Part shown: positions 14,806 through 22,654 of the stretch, one piece after another
Layout: each line of letters begins with the position of its first letter
How positions within the stretch are numbered: the first letter of the stretch is position 1
DNA from: Clostridium sp. CAG:138
GTDB taxonomy: Bacteria > Bacillota > Clostridia > Christensenellales > CAG-138
Length of the DNA stretch: 26,215 nucleotides
Direction of reading: 5' to 3'
NCBI GenBank assembly: GCA_000435055.1
Contig: FR879676.1
Span: forward strand, 1 to 26,215
The notes under the pieces: generated by a model
What the model was told of the DNA's origin: nothing
What the model saw: only the letters and a program-made list of their open reading frames with translations
Databases searched by the model: none
Position numbers and translations under genes: made by a program

Positions 14806-15294
14806 ATGTGGTCTGAATTTAAAAAGTTTGCATTCAAAGGCAACGTGATGGATATGGCAGTCGGTGTTATGATAGGCGCCGCATTTAACGGAATAGTAAG
14901 TTCAATTGTCAACGATGTCTTCATGCCTTTGTTCGGACTGATTTTTGACACAACCGATCTCGGCACGAAATTCATCGTCCTCAAAGGCGTTGAAGGCGTT
15001 GATCTTGCCGGAATGACGGCGGCGGATGCTGCCGCGGCCGGCGCAACCGTGCTCAGCTACGGCAAATTCCTTGCGTCAATAATCAACTTTTTCATTATCG
15101 CACTTGTAATCTTCTTTATGGTCAAGCTCATTAACAAGCTTAAGGAACTCGGCAAAAAACCCGAGGAAGCGGAGCCTGCAAAAGAGCCCAGAATTTGTCC
15201 TTACTGCAAGATGGAAATTGCGGATGATGCCGTTCGCTGCCCGCATTGCACCAGCGTTCTCGATGCCGAACCCACCGAAAAAAGTCGGATTTAA
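14806..15294 (+). CDS. mscL: Large-conductance mechanosensitive channel MscL with C-terminal zinc ribbon
   Basis: MscL is the pentameric emergency valve opened by membrane tension under osmotic downshock. The 162 residues start MWSEFKKFAFKGNVMDMAVG, the family's amphipathic N-terminus. The first membrane helix (about 15-45, VGVMIGAAFNGIVSSIV) and second (about 86-108, FLASIINFFIIALVIFF) flank a periplasmic loop, and the VKLINKLKELGKK helix follows. Beyond the usual end, CPYC (131-134) and CPHC (145-148) form a zinc ribbon, an extension I know from other Firmicutes MscL proteins. ATG 14806 has GGGAGG 5 nt upstream. The gene has its own promoter and directly follows the ger terminator. Confidence 0.95.
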   Translation: MWSEFKKFAFKGNVMDMAVGVMIGAAFNGIVSSIVNDVFMPLFGLIFDTTDLGTKFIVLKGVEGVDLAGMTAADAAAAGATVLSYGKFLASIINFFIIALVIFFMVKLINKLKELGKKPEEAEPAKEPRICPYCKMEIADDAVRCPHCTSVLDAEPTEKSRI

Positions 15295-15347
15295 ACACCG
15301 ATTGATTCGGGTTCGACAGTTTATTTAAAATGATTCAGGAGAAAACA

Positions 15348-15857
15348 ATGAGTTTATATTCACAGTGGCAGGAGCTTATAAATGCTCACACAAGCGAGGC
15401 GGAGCTTCGCAGGTTTTGGGACGGCTATTTTAAGGCGGAGACTGAAGCATACAAAAAAATTCTTTCCGCACACAAAGCGGAGTATGCAGGCCGCGAAGAG
15501 GAGCTTGCGCAATTTTTCGGAATGCCCGCCGAAATCTTTATCGGCTTTATCGACGGCATCAACACAAGCCTTCGCAGCGAGTTGCCCCTTGAAGAAATTG
15601 AAAAGGATACGGAAATCAAGCTCGATATCGACTTTGAAAAGCTTTACTTCAACATGCATGAAGCAAAGGCCGATTGGCTGTACAATCTTCGCGAATGGGA
15701 CGGCGTGCTTTCTTCGGAACGCCGCCGCGAGATAACAAAACAGTGGCGTGAATCCAAACAGTTCAGAAACACCGAAAAGAAAATCGGTCCGAATGATCCG
15801 TGTCCCTGCGGCAGCGGCAAAAAATACAAAAAATGCTGCGGAAAAATTGCGGAATAA
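15348..15857 (+). CDS. SEC-C metal-binding domain protein
   Basis: The 169-residue protein is helical and charged. It ends in a SEC-C zinc motif PCPCGSGKKYKKCCG with Cys152, 154, 163 and 164, the same module found at the end of SecA. The N-terminal part (about 1-145) includes FFGMPAEIFIGFIDGINTSL and a DIDFEKLYFNMHEAKADWLYNL segment that looks like a conserved helical domain of Clostridial SEC-C proteins. Its function is unknown. ATG 15348 follows AGGAG at 6-nt spacing. It lies 53 bp after mscL and 75 bp before the lipoate ligase gene. No enzyme motif is visible. Confidence 0.85.
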   Translation: MSLYSQWQELINAHTSEAELRRFWDGYFKAETEAYKKILSAHKAEYAGREEELAQFFGMPAEIFIGFIDGINTSLRSELPLEEIEKDTEIKLDIDFEKLYFNMHEAKADWLYNLREWDGVLSSERRREITKQWRESKQFRNTEKKIGPNDPCPCGSGKKYKKCCGKIAE

Positions 15858-15932
15858 TCCTTTGGTAAGCTGCACGGAATGCATGAACGACCATGCGTTT
15901 CGGCAGCGTTGAAAACGATCATAAAACAAACA

Positions 15933-16907
15933 ATGAGCAACTATATTTATTCCGCCCCGACGGGTGACGGCTGGCTGAACCTTGCAAGGGACGGCTATTT
16001 CCTTGAGAACAACAAAAAAGGCGATGTTATTCTATACTTCTATGTAAACAAAAATGCCGTTATTATCGGCAGAAACCAAAATGCATGGAAGGAATGCAGC
16101 ATTGCAAACATGGATGCGGACGGTGTTCAGCTTGTGCGCAGGCATTCCGGCGGCGGCGCAGTCTTTCATGATAACGGCAATCTTAATTTTTCGTTCATCA
16201 CGGATGAAAAACACTATGATTTAAACCGACAGATGCGGGTTATTTTGAATGCTGTTTCAAAACTCGGCCTTAAGGCGGAACTGTCCGGGCGCAACGATAT
16301 TACCGTTGACGGCAAAAAATTCTCGGGCAATGCGTTCAGCCTTGCAAAGGGCAATCGTTCACATCACGGAACGATACTGGTGAACGCCGACTTGACGAAG
16401 CTTTCAAATTATCTTTGCGTTTCAAAGGAAAAAATGCGCTCAAAGGGCATTGATTCCGTGCGTGCACGCGTGTGCAATATTTGCGAGCTTTCAAGCGGAC
16501 TCACGGTGGAGGCGATGCGCAGACTCGTTATCGAGAGCTTTATTGAAGAATACGGCGCGGCGAGTGAGTATGTTTTTGACGGAACGGCACTTGCGGAAGT
16601 TGAGGAAAGGCGCGAAAGGCTTGCCTCATGGGAGTGGCGTTTCGGAAAAACTCCGCAGTTTGATTTTGAAACCGACAAGCGTTTTTCGTTCGGAGATACT
16701 CAGATTTATTTTAATTTGCGCGACGGCGTTATTCGCGAAACGAAAGTCTATTCCGATTGTCTCGATACCGAGCTGACAACGGAGATTGAAAACGCATTGA
16801 CGGGAGTGCATTTCCGCAAGGAAGAAATTAAAGCTGCGCTTTCGAAAATGAAAGACCAAAGCATTGCGGCAGAACTCGCAGAGCATTTCTGTTCGCTGGA
16901 CATTTAA
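15933..16907 (+). CDS. lplA: Lipoate-protein ligase A family
   Basis: The enzyme activates lipoate with ATP and transfers it to lysines of lipoyl domains such as GcvH or E2 subunits. The 324 residues include LVRRHSGGGAVFHDNGNLN (about 68-84), the lipoyl-AMP binding loop, and NDITVDGKKFSGNAF (121-135), where Lys129 matches the catalytic lysine. An accessory C-terminal domain (about 240-324) is present, so it is the complete two-domain type. ATG 15933 is chosen because SNYIYSAPTGDGWLNLARDG aligns with the family start. There is no clear ribosome site before it, and an ATG at 15879 in the same frame is no better. No glycine-cleavage or dehydrogenase genes are in view. Confidence 0.92.
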   Translation: MSNYIYSAPTGDGWLNLARDGYFLENNKKGDVILYFYVNKNAVIIGRNQNAWKECSIANMDADGVQLVRRHSGGGAVFHDNGNLNFSFITDEKHYDLNRQMRVILNAVSKLGLKAELSGRNDITVDGKKFSGNAFSLAKGNRSHHGTILVNADLTKLSNYLCVSKEKMRSKGIDSVRARVCNICELSSGLTVEAMRRLVIESFIEEYGAASEYVFDGTALAEVEERRERLASWEWRFGKTPQFDFETDKRFSFGDTQIYFNLRDGVIRETKVYSDCLDTELTTEIENALTGVHFRKEEIKAALSKMKDQSIAAELAEHFCSLDI

Positions 16908-16916
16908 AAAACTCGG

Positions 16917-16958
16917 GGCAGCTTTTGAAGGATGAACCAACTTTCTTCAAAAACTGCC
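16917..16958 (+). repeat. Imperfect 14-bp hairpin after the lipoate ligase gene
   Basis: Positions 16917-16930 pair with 16945-16958 with one mismatch, around a 14-nt loop. No T-run follows. It may be a weak terminator. The rest of the 278-bp gap (16959-17185) is AT-rich, and I see no promoter or structure that I would call. Confidence 0.45.
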
Positions 16959-17185
16959 GCATTCGACGATTCTCGGAAACACAGATTCAACAATTACAGA
17001 ATATTCACTTTTCAACCGGCAACATTATTTCTTTATCAAACCCACCCAAAGAATACTCCATCAGGTAAATACGGACTCGGTGTCGCTTCTGCAAAAGTCG
17101 ACTGATTTGTATTCACGCATAAACGGCACGCTCCGTTCATTACAAACAAAATCAGTGATTCAATTTCACGGAAAAGAGGTACAAT

Positions 17186-17632
17186 ATGAAACTTTATCGA
17201 CTTAAACTCACAAGAACCCTCGCAAACGGCGTAACCGGCGAAAGAACCGTCGGATATTTCCGCACCGAGGCCGATTGCGAAAACGCAATTCCGGAAGCAA
17301 AGAACAATTTCAACATCGGAGAAGACTGCGGCAAGTTTTCAATTCAGGAACGTGACTTTGAAACATCCCGCGACGAAAGCCTTGTTACCGAAGTTTGCGA
17401 AGGAAGATGCAGCATTGATGCAAAGGTGCTCGCAGATGTTCTTTTTGAAAGCATGGACGAGCTGATGCACTATGCAATCAAAATCGCCGAAGAAACGGAA
17501 GATGAGAAAGGCAGTTTCGAGTTTGCTGCTGCGACATTCAAAATCAACGAAGTAAGCAAGCCCGATGATTTCCCCGGAACGGCTTTTGACAGCGACGGTG
17601 CACCGCTTGCAGTCAACAGCTCCGAAAAATAG
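17186..17632 (+). CDS. Hypothetical 148-residue protein
   Basis: The frame begins at ATG 17186 with GAGGT 6 nt upstream and ends at TAG 17632. The product is acidic and soluble. The first 55 residues (KLYRLKLTRTLANGVTGERT, then VGYFRTEADCENAIPEAK) look like a small alpha/beta unit, and ETEDEKGSFEFAAATFKINEV (about 110-130) suggests a beta strand pair. Four Cys occur at scattered positions without a metal-binding pattern. There is no signal peptide or membrane helix. I recognise no family. It is flanked by an AT-rich gap on the left and the candidate antisense small RNA on the right, and no operon partner is evident. Confidence 0.75.
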   Translation: MKLYRLKLTRTLANGVTGERTVGYFRTEADCENAIPEAKNNFNIGEDCGKFSIQERDFETSRDESLVTEVCEGRCSIDAKVLADVLFESMDELMHYAIKIAEETEDEKGSFEFAAATFKINEVSKPDDFPGTAFDSDGAPLAVNSSEK

Positions 17633-17724
17633 TTTTCGGGAATGACGGGTGAGCGTCAATTTCGCTTTCAAGCTTCCGCACTGCCTTTGACGGACGCTGC
17701 GGAATGAATTGAATTAAACTGAAT

Positions 17725-17766
17725 AAAAAACAAAGAAAGACGCGGTACCGCCCGCGTCTATCTTTG
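17725..17766 (-). terminator. Orphan minus-strand terminator upstream of uvrC
   Basis: Positions 17731-17745 pair with 17752-17766 (15 bp with one A-A mismatch, 6-nt loop). TTTTTT (17730-17725) follows on the minus strand. No minus-strand protein gene lies upstream of it, so it points to a non-coding transcript. It could also stop plus-strand read-through weakly. Confidence 0.75.
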
Positions 17767-17947
17767 TCGAGGCATATGAAGAAAGAGAAAATGAGTGTTC
17801 TCCATGCCGCCGCAGAGAGGCAAATCCGCGGCGCGGCACGTCACGGAAGTCGATTGAATCGGAGCGGCAAAAAAGCGGACTGCACAGCTTGAACACAACG
17901 TTAACTGGAGGAAAAACGGAGTAAACACTGCCGCTCCGAAAATCGAC
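17725..17947 (-). ncRNA. Candidate structured small RNA divergent from uvrC
   Basis: The 383-bp gap 17633-18015 has no plausible gene but dense structure. Read on the minus strand: a TATATT -10 at 17959-17954, then, at the predicted start 17947, hairpin P1 (17947-17941 with 17855-17849, and 17939-17929 with 17869-17859: 7 + 11 bp around a 1x3 internal loop). P2 follows (17839-17833 with 17810-17804, continued by 17830-17828 with 17813-17811 past a 2-nt bulge), then a T-run-ended terminator. Bases in the P1 loop (17928-17924 and 17921-17918) complement 17803-17795, which would make a pseudoknot. P2 contains a G-U pair that would be a C-A mismatch on the other strand, favouring minus. The -35 is poor. 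I match it to no known RNA family with confidence. No minus-strand gene precedes this terminator. Confidence 0.45.
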
Positions 17948-17980
17948 CTCACTAATATAACGAATAAGGACGCAAAACGG

Positions 17981-18009
17981 TTCACATTTTTCGAAAAAAA
18001 GTTTATAAT
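17981..18009 (+). promoter_or_regulatory. Sigma-A promoter of uvrC, placed for a leaderless mRNA
   Basis: TTCACA (17981-17986), 17-nt spacer, perfect TATAAT (18004-18009). Only 6 nt separate the -10 from the uvrC ATG, so transcription should begin at or within a base or two of the start codon. The -35 lies next to the -35 region of the divergent small-RNA promoter. Confidence 0.75.
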
Positions 18010-18015
18010 AAGCTC

Positions 18016-19956
18016 ATGAACACAAAAATACAGGAAAAATTGAAGCTGCTGCCCGATAAACCCGGCGTGTACAAAATGTTTAATGCGCAGGGCGAGCTTA
18101 TTTATGTCGGAAAAGCCGTGAACCTGAAAAACCGCGTCCGGCAGTATTTTCAATCCCCAAAAAACCACTCCGCAAAGGTTCGGGCAATGGTTTCAAACAT
18201 CTGTGACTTTGATTTTGTAATCGTTACAAATGAGACGGAGGCTTTGAATCTTGAGAGTAATCTAATAAAGCAGAACATGCCTTATTATAATATTCTGCTC
18301 AAGGACGACAAGCATTTTCCGTATATCAGAATTGATTTTCGGCAGGATTTCCCGCGGGTTGAAATCGTCCGACGCTATAAAAGGGACGGAGCAAAGTATT
18401 TCGGCCCGTACCTGAGCTCATTTATGCTGCGCGAATCAATTGAAGCCGTTCGCGAGAACTTTCCGGTGCGTCAGTGCAAACACGATATCGGCAGAATGAT
18501 CGCCCGCGGCGAACGTCCCTGCCTGATGTACCATGTTGGCAAATGCTGCGCACCGTGCACGGGAAAGGTCACGCGGGAACAGTATCATGAGCTGTTGAAC
18601 GAAGTTGCCGCGCTGTTTGAAGGCAATTGCAAGCCGTATATTGCAAAACTGACGGAGCAGATGCAGAAGGAATCCCAAAATCTGAACTTCGAAAAGGCCG
18701 CACAGCTGCGAGACAGGATTCGCGCAATAAAAAGCGTTTCCGAAAAACAGATAGCCTCATCCGCAACAGATAAATGCTATGATGTATTTGCTCTTGCAAG
18801 GGATGAATTGGGCACGCTTGCCTACGGGCTCTTTGTTCGCGGAGGGAACGTTATCAGCGCGGAGGGATACAAAATAGAGGCGGAAGATGAAAGTTTTTCA
18901 GAGATTATCGAGCAGTTTTTGCTTCAGTTCTATCATGATGCAGGCGATATGCCGCATGAAATAAATGTTGCCGATGAGCCGCAGGAATGTGAGCAGCTTG
19001 AAGCTTTCCTTTCTCAAAAATGCGGCCATTCCGTTAAAATACGTGTGCCGAAACGCGGAGAGAAGCTTAAGCAATGTGAGCTTGCAAAGATGAATGCCGC
19101 GCAGACCCTTGCAAGGAGCCGTGAACTTGCGCATCGCGAGTGGGAACGCACCGAGGGGGCATTGGCCGAGCTTTGCCGCATTATCGGCATCGGTATGCTG
19201 CCGCATCGCATGGAGTGCTTTGACAACTCCCATTTTCAGGGCAGGGACACCGTTGGCTCAATGGTTGTATTCATCAACGGAAAACCGGAAAAAAGCCTGT
19301 ACCGCCGCTTTAAAACAAAGCAGGACACGGCCGGGGACGATTACCTTGCCATGCGTGAACACCTTTCGAGACGGTTCGAACGAACGCTTGCGGGTGACGA
19401 AAAGTTTGCCGAGCTGCCGGATCTGTTGGTTGTGGACGGCGGCAGGGGGCAGCTCAATGTTGCGCTTGAGGTTTTGGACGAATACGGACTGTCATATATT
19501 CCCGCAATAGGTCTTGCCGAAAAAAATGAGGAAATAATTCTGCCCGACAGGGAGGAACCCGTCGTTCTTCCGCGGAGCAGCCCCGCACTGCAAATTTTGC
19601 AGCGTATCAGGGATGAGGCGCACCGATTTGCGATTACCTATCACCGCAGCGTGCGTGCAAAAAATTCGCTTTATTCGCGATTGGACGAAATCGAGGGCAT
19701 AGGTGACAAGCGCAAGCGCGTTCTGTATGAAAAATTCGTCACAATAGACGCTGTTTCGGCAGCCGAAATCGATGAGCTGCGCGCCGTTCCGGGGATGAAT
19801 ATCCGCGCGGCACAGGCCGTTTATGATTTTTTCCATCCCGACGGATCCGCCGGCGCGGCTGCGTCGGCCGAAACGGGGAATGCGGTTCAATCGGAACATA
19901 ACAAAGCGCAGGGACAGGCAGCGGAGAATAAGAGAAATGCCGATAACGGAGAATGA
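18016..19956 (+). CDS. uvrC: Excinuclease ABC subunit C
   Basis: UvrC makes both incisions in nucleotide excision repair. The 646 residues show the GIY-YIG nuclease (about 14-95: PGVYKMFNAQGELIYVGKA, Arg40, Glu80), four Cys fitting the known Fe-S cluster (154, 169, 177, 181), the UVR motif (about 205-240), the RNase H-like second nuclease (MECFDNSHFQGRDTVGSM; LLVVDGGRGQLNVA) and a C-terminal double helix-hairpin-helix (EIEGIGDKRKRVL; AVPGMNIRAAQ). A tail of about 40 low-complexity residues follows, longer than usual. ATG 18016 fits the family N-terminus exactly but has no ribosome site and lies 6 nt after a TATAAT. It heads a unit with the next three genes. Confidence 0.97.
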   Translation: MNTKIQEKLKLLPDKPGVYKMFNAQGELIYVGKAVNLKNRVRQYFQSPKNHSAKVRAMVSNICDFDFVIVTNETEALNLESNLIKQNMPYYNILLKDDKHFPYIRIDFRQDFPRVEIVRRYKRDGAKYFGPYLSSFMLRESIEAVRENFPVRQCKHDIGRMIARGERPCLMYHVGKCCAPCTGKVTREQYHELLNEVAALFEGNCKPYIAKLTEQMQKESQNLNFEKAAQLRDRIRAIKSVSEKQIASSATDKCYDVFALARDELGTLAYGLFVRGGNVISAEGYKIEAEDESFSEIIEQFLLQFYHDAGDMPHEINVADEPQECEQLEAFLSQKCGHSVKIRVPKRGEKLKQCELAKMNAAQTLARSRELAHREWERTEGALAELCRIIGIGMLPHRMECFDNSHFQGRDTVGSMVVFINGKPEKSLYRRFKTKQDTAGDDYLAMREHLSRRFERTLAGDEKFAELPDLLVVDGGRGQLNVALEVLDEYGLSYIPAIGLAEKNEEIILPDREEPVVLPRSSPALQILQRIRDEAHRFAITYHRSVRAKNSLYSRLDEIEGIGDKRKRVLYEKFVTIDAVSAAEIDELRAVPGMNIRAAQAVYDFFHPDGSAGAAASAETGNAVQSEHNKAQGQAAENKRNADNGE

Positions 19957-19963
19957 GAACAAT

Positions 19964-20821
19964 ATGAAGTATAAAATGCTGATTCTTGATATTGATGACA
20001 CTCTTGTGCCGCGCGGGGGCGGAATCTCGCAGAAAAATGCGGCAGCGATTCAAAAAGCGCGTGAGGCAGGCGTGTATGTGACGCTTGCAACGGGCAGGGG
20101 GTACTACGGCTCCTCCCATGTTTTTCGTGAACTGGGGCTTGATACCTACGTTATCAATTATGCGGGTGCGGTGATAAACGATATAAGAACGGATAAACCG
20201 ATTTTCGTGACGGAGCTGGATAATAGTTTCGTGCAGGAAATTCTTGCAATGGCGGATGATATGAACCTCCATGCCCATTTGTATCAAGGAGATCGAATTG
20301 TGTATGAGCGTGAACATCCTTACGCAAGCGCATACTGCGCGGCGCTTAACCTGCCGTATTCGATAGATTCGGATATTCGAAAGAAGATTTGGCAAAATGT
20401 GCCCAAGGTGCTTATCATTACGGAACCCGAGCGTGTTTCGGAACTCCTGCCTTTTTTTAAAAAGCATTTTGAAAACAGAGTGGAAGTCTCGGCGTCGTCC
20501 CCCGGGTTTATAGAATTCAACAGACTGGGTGCAAACAAGGGTACAGCCGCAGAGCTGCTTGCATCTCGGCTTGGATTCGGCCGCGATGAAGTTGCGGCAG
20601 CGGGAGACAACACGCTTGATCTTGAACTTGTTCGCTGGGCAGGACTCGGTGCTGTGGTTGCGGACGGCAACCCCGATGTGAAACGTGAAGCGGATGTTAT
20701 AATACCCGCCTGCGCGGAGGACGGCGTTGCATATCTGATTGAAAACTATATTTTGAAGGATGATGCAAACGGCATCATGCGGAACAGCGGGGAGAAAAAG
20801 GATGTACAGGCTCGGCTTTGA
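19964..20821 (+). CDS. Cof-type HAD superfamily phosphatase
   Basis: The 285-residue protein is a HAD hydrolase with a large type-IIB cap, the group that dephosphorylates sugar phosphates, nucleotides or FMN. Motif I is LDIDDTLV (Asp9 nucleophile, Asp11 acid/base), motif II is TLATGRGYY, motif III contains the lysine in NRLGANKGTAAELL, and motif IV is AAGDNTLDLELV, where GDN-D is typical. The substrate cannot be told. ATG 19964 lies 7 bp after the uvrC stop and matches the family start MKYKMLILDIDDT. ATG 19937 in frame would add 9 residues and overlap uvrC, with a similar ribosome site. Its end overlaps the next gene by 20 bp, so translation is probably coupled. Confidence 0.9.
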   Translation: MKYKMLILDIDDTLVPRGGGISQKNAAAIQKAREAGVYVTLATGRGYYGSSHVFRELGLDTYVINYAGAVINDIRTDKPIFVTELDNSFVQEILAMADDMNLHAHLYQGDRIVYEREHPYASAYCAALNLPYSIDSDIRKKIWQNVPKVLIITEPERVSELLPFFKKHFENRVEVSASSPGFIEFNRLGANKGTAAELLASRLGFGRDEVAAAGDNTLDLELVRWAGLGAVVADGNPDVKREADVIIPACAEDGVAYLIENYILKDDANGIMRNSGEKKDVQARL

Positions 20822-21749
20822 TATCGGCGGAACGCATATCGCCTGCGGTATAATAAATGATGAAACATTCGAAATCGTCGGAAAGGATGCCTGCGCATTT
20901 TTCCGCGGTCAATCTGCGGAAAAAACCGCACAGTGCATGGCGGAATTGGCAAAAAACACTGCCGCACGGTGCGGAACGGATTTTCAACAGATTGAAACCG
21001 TCGGCGTCTGCATACCGGGAAGCATCGATGCGCAGAACGGAACGGTTGTTAACGCCTATAACCTCGGCTTCCATAATGTTCCGTTTCGGCAAATTGTTAA
21101 AGAAACATTTAACAAGCCCGCTGCAATGCTGAACGATGCGGATGCGGCAGCTCTTGCGGAACACAGACTCGGGGTGCTGCGCGGAACTCGGAATTCACTG
21201 CTTGTAACGCTCGGAACAGGTTTTGGCGGAGGAATAATTCTGAACGGCGAAATCTTCTGCGGCGGAAGAGGTTTCGGAGTTGAACTCGGTCATATACAAA
21301 TGGATATGCATGGTGAAAAGTGTACATGCGGCAGGCGCGGGTGCATTGAAACGCTTTGCGCGGCATCGCGTCTTACACGGGACGCGCTTCGCCTTGCGGA
21401 GAAAAAGAAACAAGCGGGTGATAAGCTCGGTGAAACGCTGCACGATGCCGGCACGCTCATTGCAGCGGCAAGGGCGGGGGATATTGAATGCACAGAGGCG
21501 TGGAATCGCTATCTTGATGATCTGTCGAATGCGCTTGTGTCCCTTATCAATATTCTTGACCCCGAAATAATTGCCGTCGGCGGCGGTGTGAGCGGTGCGG
21601 GGGATTTTCTCATCGTTCCGCTGAATGAACGGGTTGCAAAAGGCAGCTTTTTCAAAAAACCGACGCCTGTCGTAAAAGCTCTGCTCGGCAATGATGCCGG
21701 GCTTGCGGGTGCAGCTCTGTTCGGCGCCGAAACAGCTCCGCACCGGTGA
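20802..21749 (+). CDS. ROK family sugar kinase (glucokinase-like)
   Basis: The 315-residue protein has the ROK layout: ATP-binding FDIGGTHIACGII (about 6-18), LNDADAAALAEH, the phosphate loop LVTLGTGFGGGII, and the ROK zinc signature GHIQMDMHGEKCTCGRRGCIE with the CxCGxxGCxE ligands. AVGGGVSGAGDFL lies near the C-terminus. Asp in LNDADAA is the catalytic base in the family. The most likely activity is phosphorylation of glucose or a related hexose. ROK repressors are excluded because there is no helix-turn-helix. ATG 20802 has GGGGAG about 7 nt upstream, inside the end of the HAD gene. Pairing with a HAD phosphatase suggests sugar-phosphate balance, which is inference. Confidence 0.92.
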   Translation: MYRLGFDIGGTHIACGIINDETFEIVGKDACAFFRGQSAEKTAQCMAELAKNTAARCGTDFQQIETVGVCIPGSIDAQNGTVVNAYNLGFHNVPFRQIVKETFNKPAAMLNDADAAALAEHRLGVLRGTRNSLLVTLGTGFGGGIILNGEIFCGGRGFGVELGHIQMDMHGEKCTCGRRGCIETLCAASRLTRDALRLAEKKKQAGDKLGETLHDAGTLIAAARAGDIECTEAWNRYLDDLSNALVSLINILDPEIIAVGGGVSGAGDFLIVPLNERVAKGSFFKKPTPVVKALLGNDAGLAGAALFGAETAPHR

Positions 21750-21796
21750 GCCGTTAATTAAAAAACAAACGAATTTAATCCAGAGGAGGAAAACAT

Positions 21797-22528
21797 ATGT
21801 CAATCATGGTATCTGTATTTGTGCCGGACGGAATCGTCATGGCAGCGGACAGCCGGCAAACGGTCGGAATCACGGCGGTGAAGCCCGTTAACGGTGCTCA
21901 GGGCACGGAAACACGCATTCTGAACCGAATGGACCGGCCGGGGCAGCCGGGTTTCCCTGCGGGAACGATCATATCCCAATCGGACAGCGCACAAAAAATA
22001 ATGCTGCTCAGCAAGGTCAAGGTGGGCATATCTGCCTGCGGCATAGGTATTCTTGACGGAAAAAATGTTTCGGATTATATCCGCACGTTTGAAATCAACG
22101 AACTCACATCGGCGGATGATGTCACGAGCGTTGCCGAAAAGCTGCATAAATATGCATTTAAATACTTTCCGCAGGTCAATTTCTTTGTTTGCGGCTATCA
22201 GAACGACGAACCGTTTGTGTACATTGTGAACAAGGAAATTAAGCGCAGCAATATTGAAAACGGCAGAATGCGCTACGCTTCCATCTGGTCCGGAGAGCAG
22301 GCTGCAATAACAAAGCTTCTCAACGGCAATCCGCCGATGATGATAAACCATGTGCTTATGCCGCTTAAGGATGCAATTGACTTTGCGGATTTTCTTGTTG
22401 ATGCAACGATAAAATCACAACGCTTCGAAATGAAGCCCGCAACATGCGGCGGCGATATAGACATTCTTGTGCTCACGAAGGATGATTCATTCTGGTTCCG
22501 CCACAAGGTCTATAAGCCCGGAAGATAA
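21797..22528 (+). CDS. Proteasome-fold (Ntn-hydrolase-like) protein
   Basis: The 243-residue protein starts MSIMVSVFVPDGIVMAADSR, which follows the proteasome beta-subunit and HslV N-terminus pattern (T-x-x-V-x-I-x-x-x-D-G-V-V-x-A-A-D). Removal of Met, expected before Ser, would expose Ser1 and put Asp at position 17, as in proteasomes. The sequence SAQKIMLLSKVKVGISACGIGILDG supplies a lysine (66 after Met removal) like proteasome Lys33, but displaced by an insertion of about 33 residues rich in Gly, Pro and Thr (about 23-62). An N-terminal nucleophile hydrolase is plausible but unproved. ATG 21797 has a perfect GAGGAGG. It lies 47 bp after the kinase and ends its unit at a terminator. Substrate and partners are unknown. 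Confidence 0.75.
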   Translation: MSIMVSVFVPDGIVMAADSRQTVGITAVKPVNGAQGTETRILNRMDRPGQPGFPAGTIISQSDSAQKIMLLSKVKVGISACGIGILDGKNVSDYIRTFEINELTSADDVTSVAEKLHKYAFKYFPQVNFFVCGYQNDEPFVYIVNKEIKRSNIENGRMRYASIWSGEQAAITKLLNGNPPMMINHVLMPLKDAIDFADFLVDATIKSQRFEMKPATCGGDIDILVLTKDDSFWFRHKVYKPGR

Positions 22529-22554
22529 GCCGATTCCGATGGCGGAAAAATAAG

Positions 22555-22594
22555 AACCCTGCACCCCGAACCGCAGCGGGGCGCAGGGTTTAAT
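22555..22594 (+). terminator. Terminator of the uvrC unit
   Basis: AACCCTGC (22555-22562) and CCCC (22564-22567) pair with GGGG (22578-22581) and GCAGGGTT (22583-22590), 12 bp with one A-C mismatch. The tail TTTAATATATT is only moderately T-rich. Confidence 0.7.
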
Positions 22595-22654
22595 ATATTA
22601 AATTCCTTGCGTTCGTTTGTCCTTTTTCATTTGCGGCGGAAATAGACTTTAGAT

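Noticed and set aside
17794..17820. Similarity of the minus strand (CTGCGGCGGCAT) to the 3' end of enterobacterial 6S RNA
   Set aside because: Only about 12 GC-rich bases match, and the predicted fold (two separate hairpins with a pseudoknot) is not the long single hairpin with central bubble of 6S RNA. A 6S identity should still be tested by Infernal.
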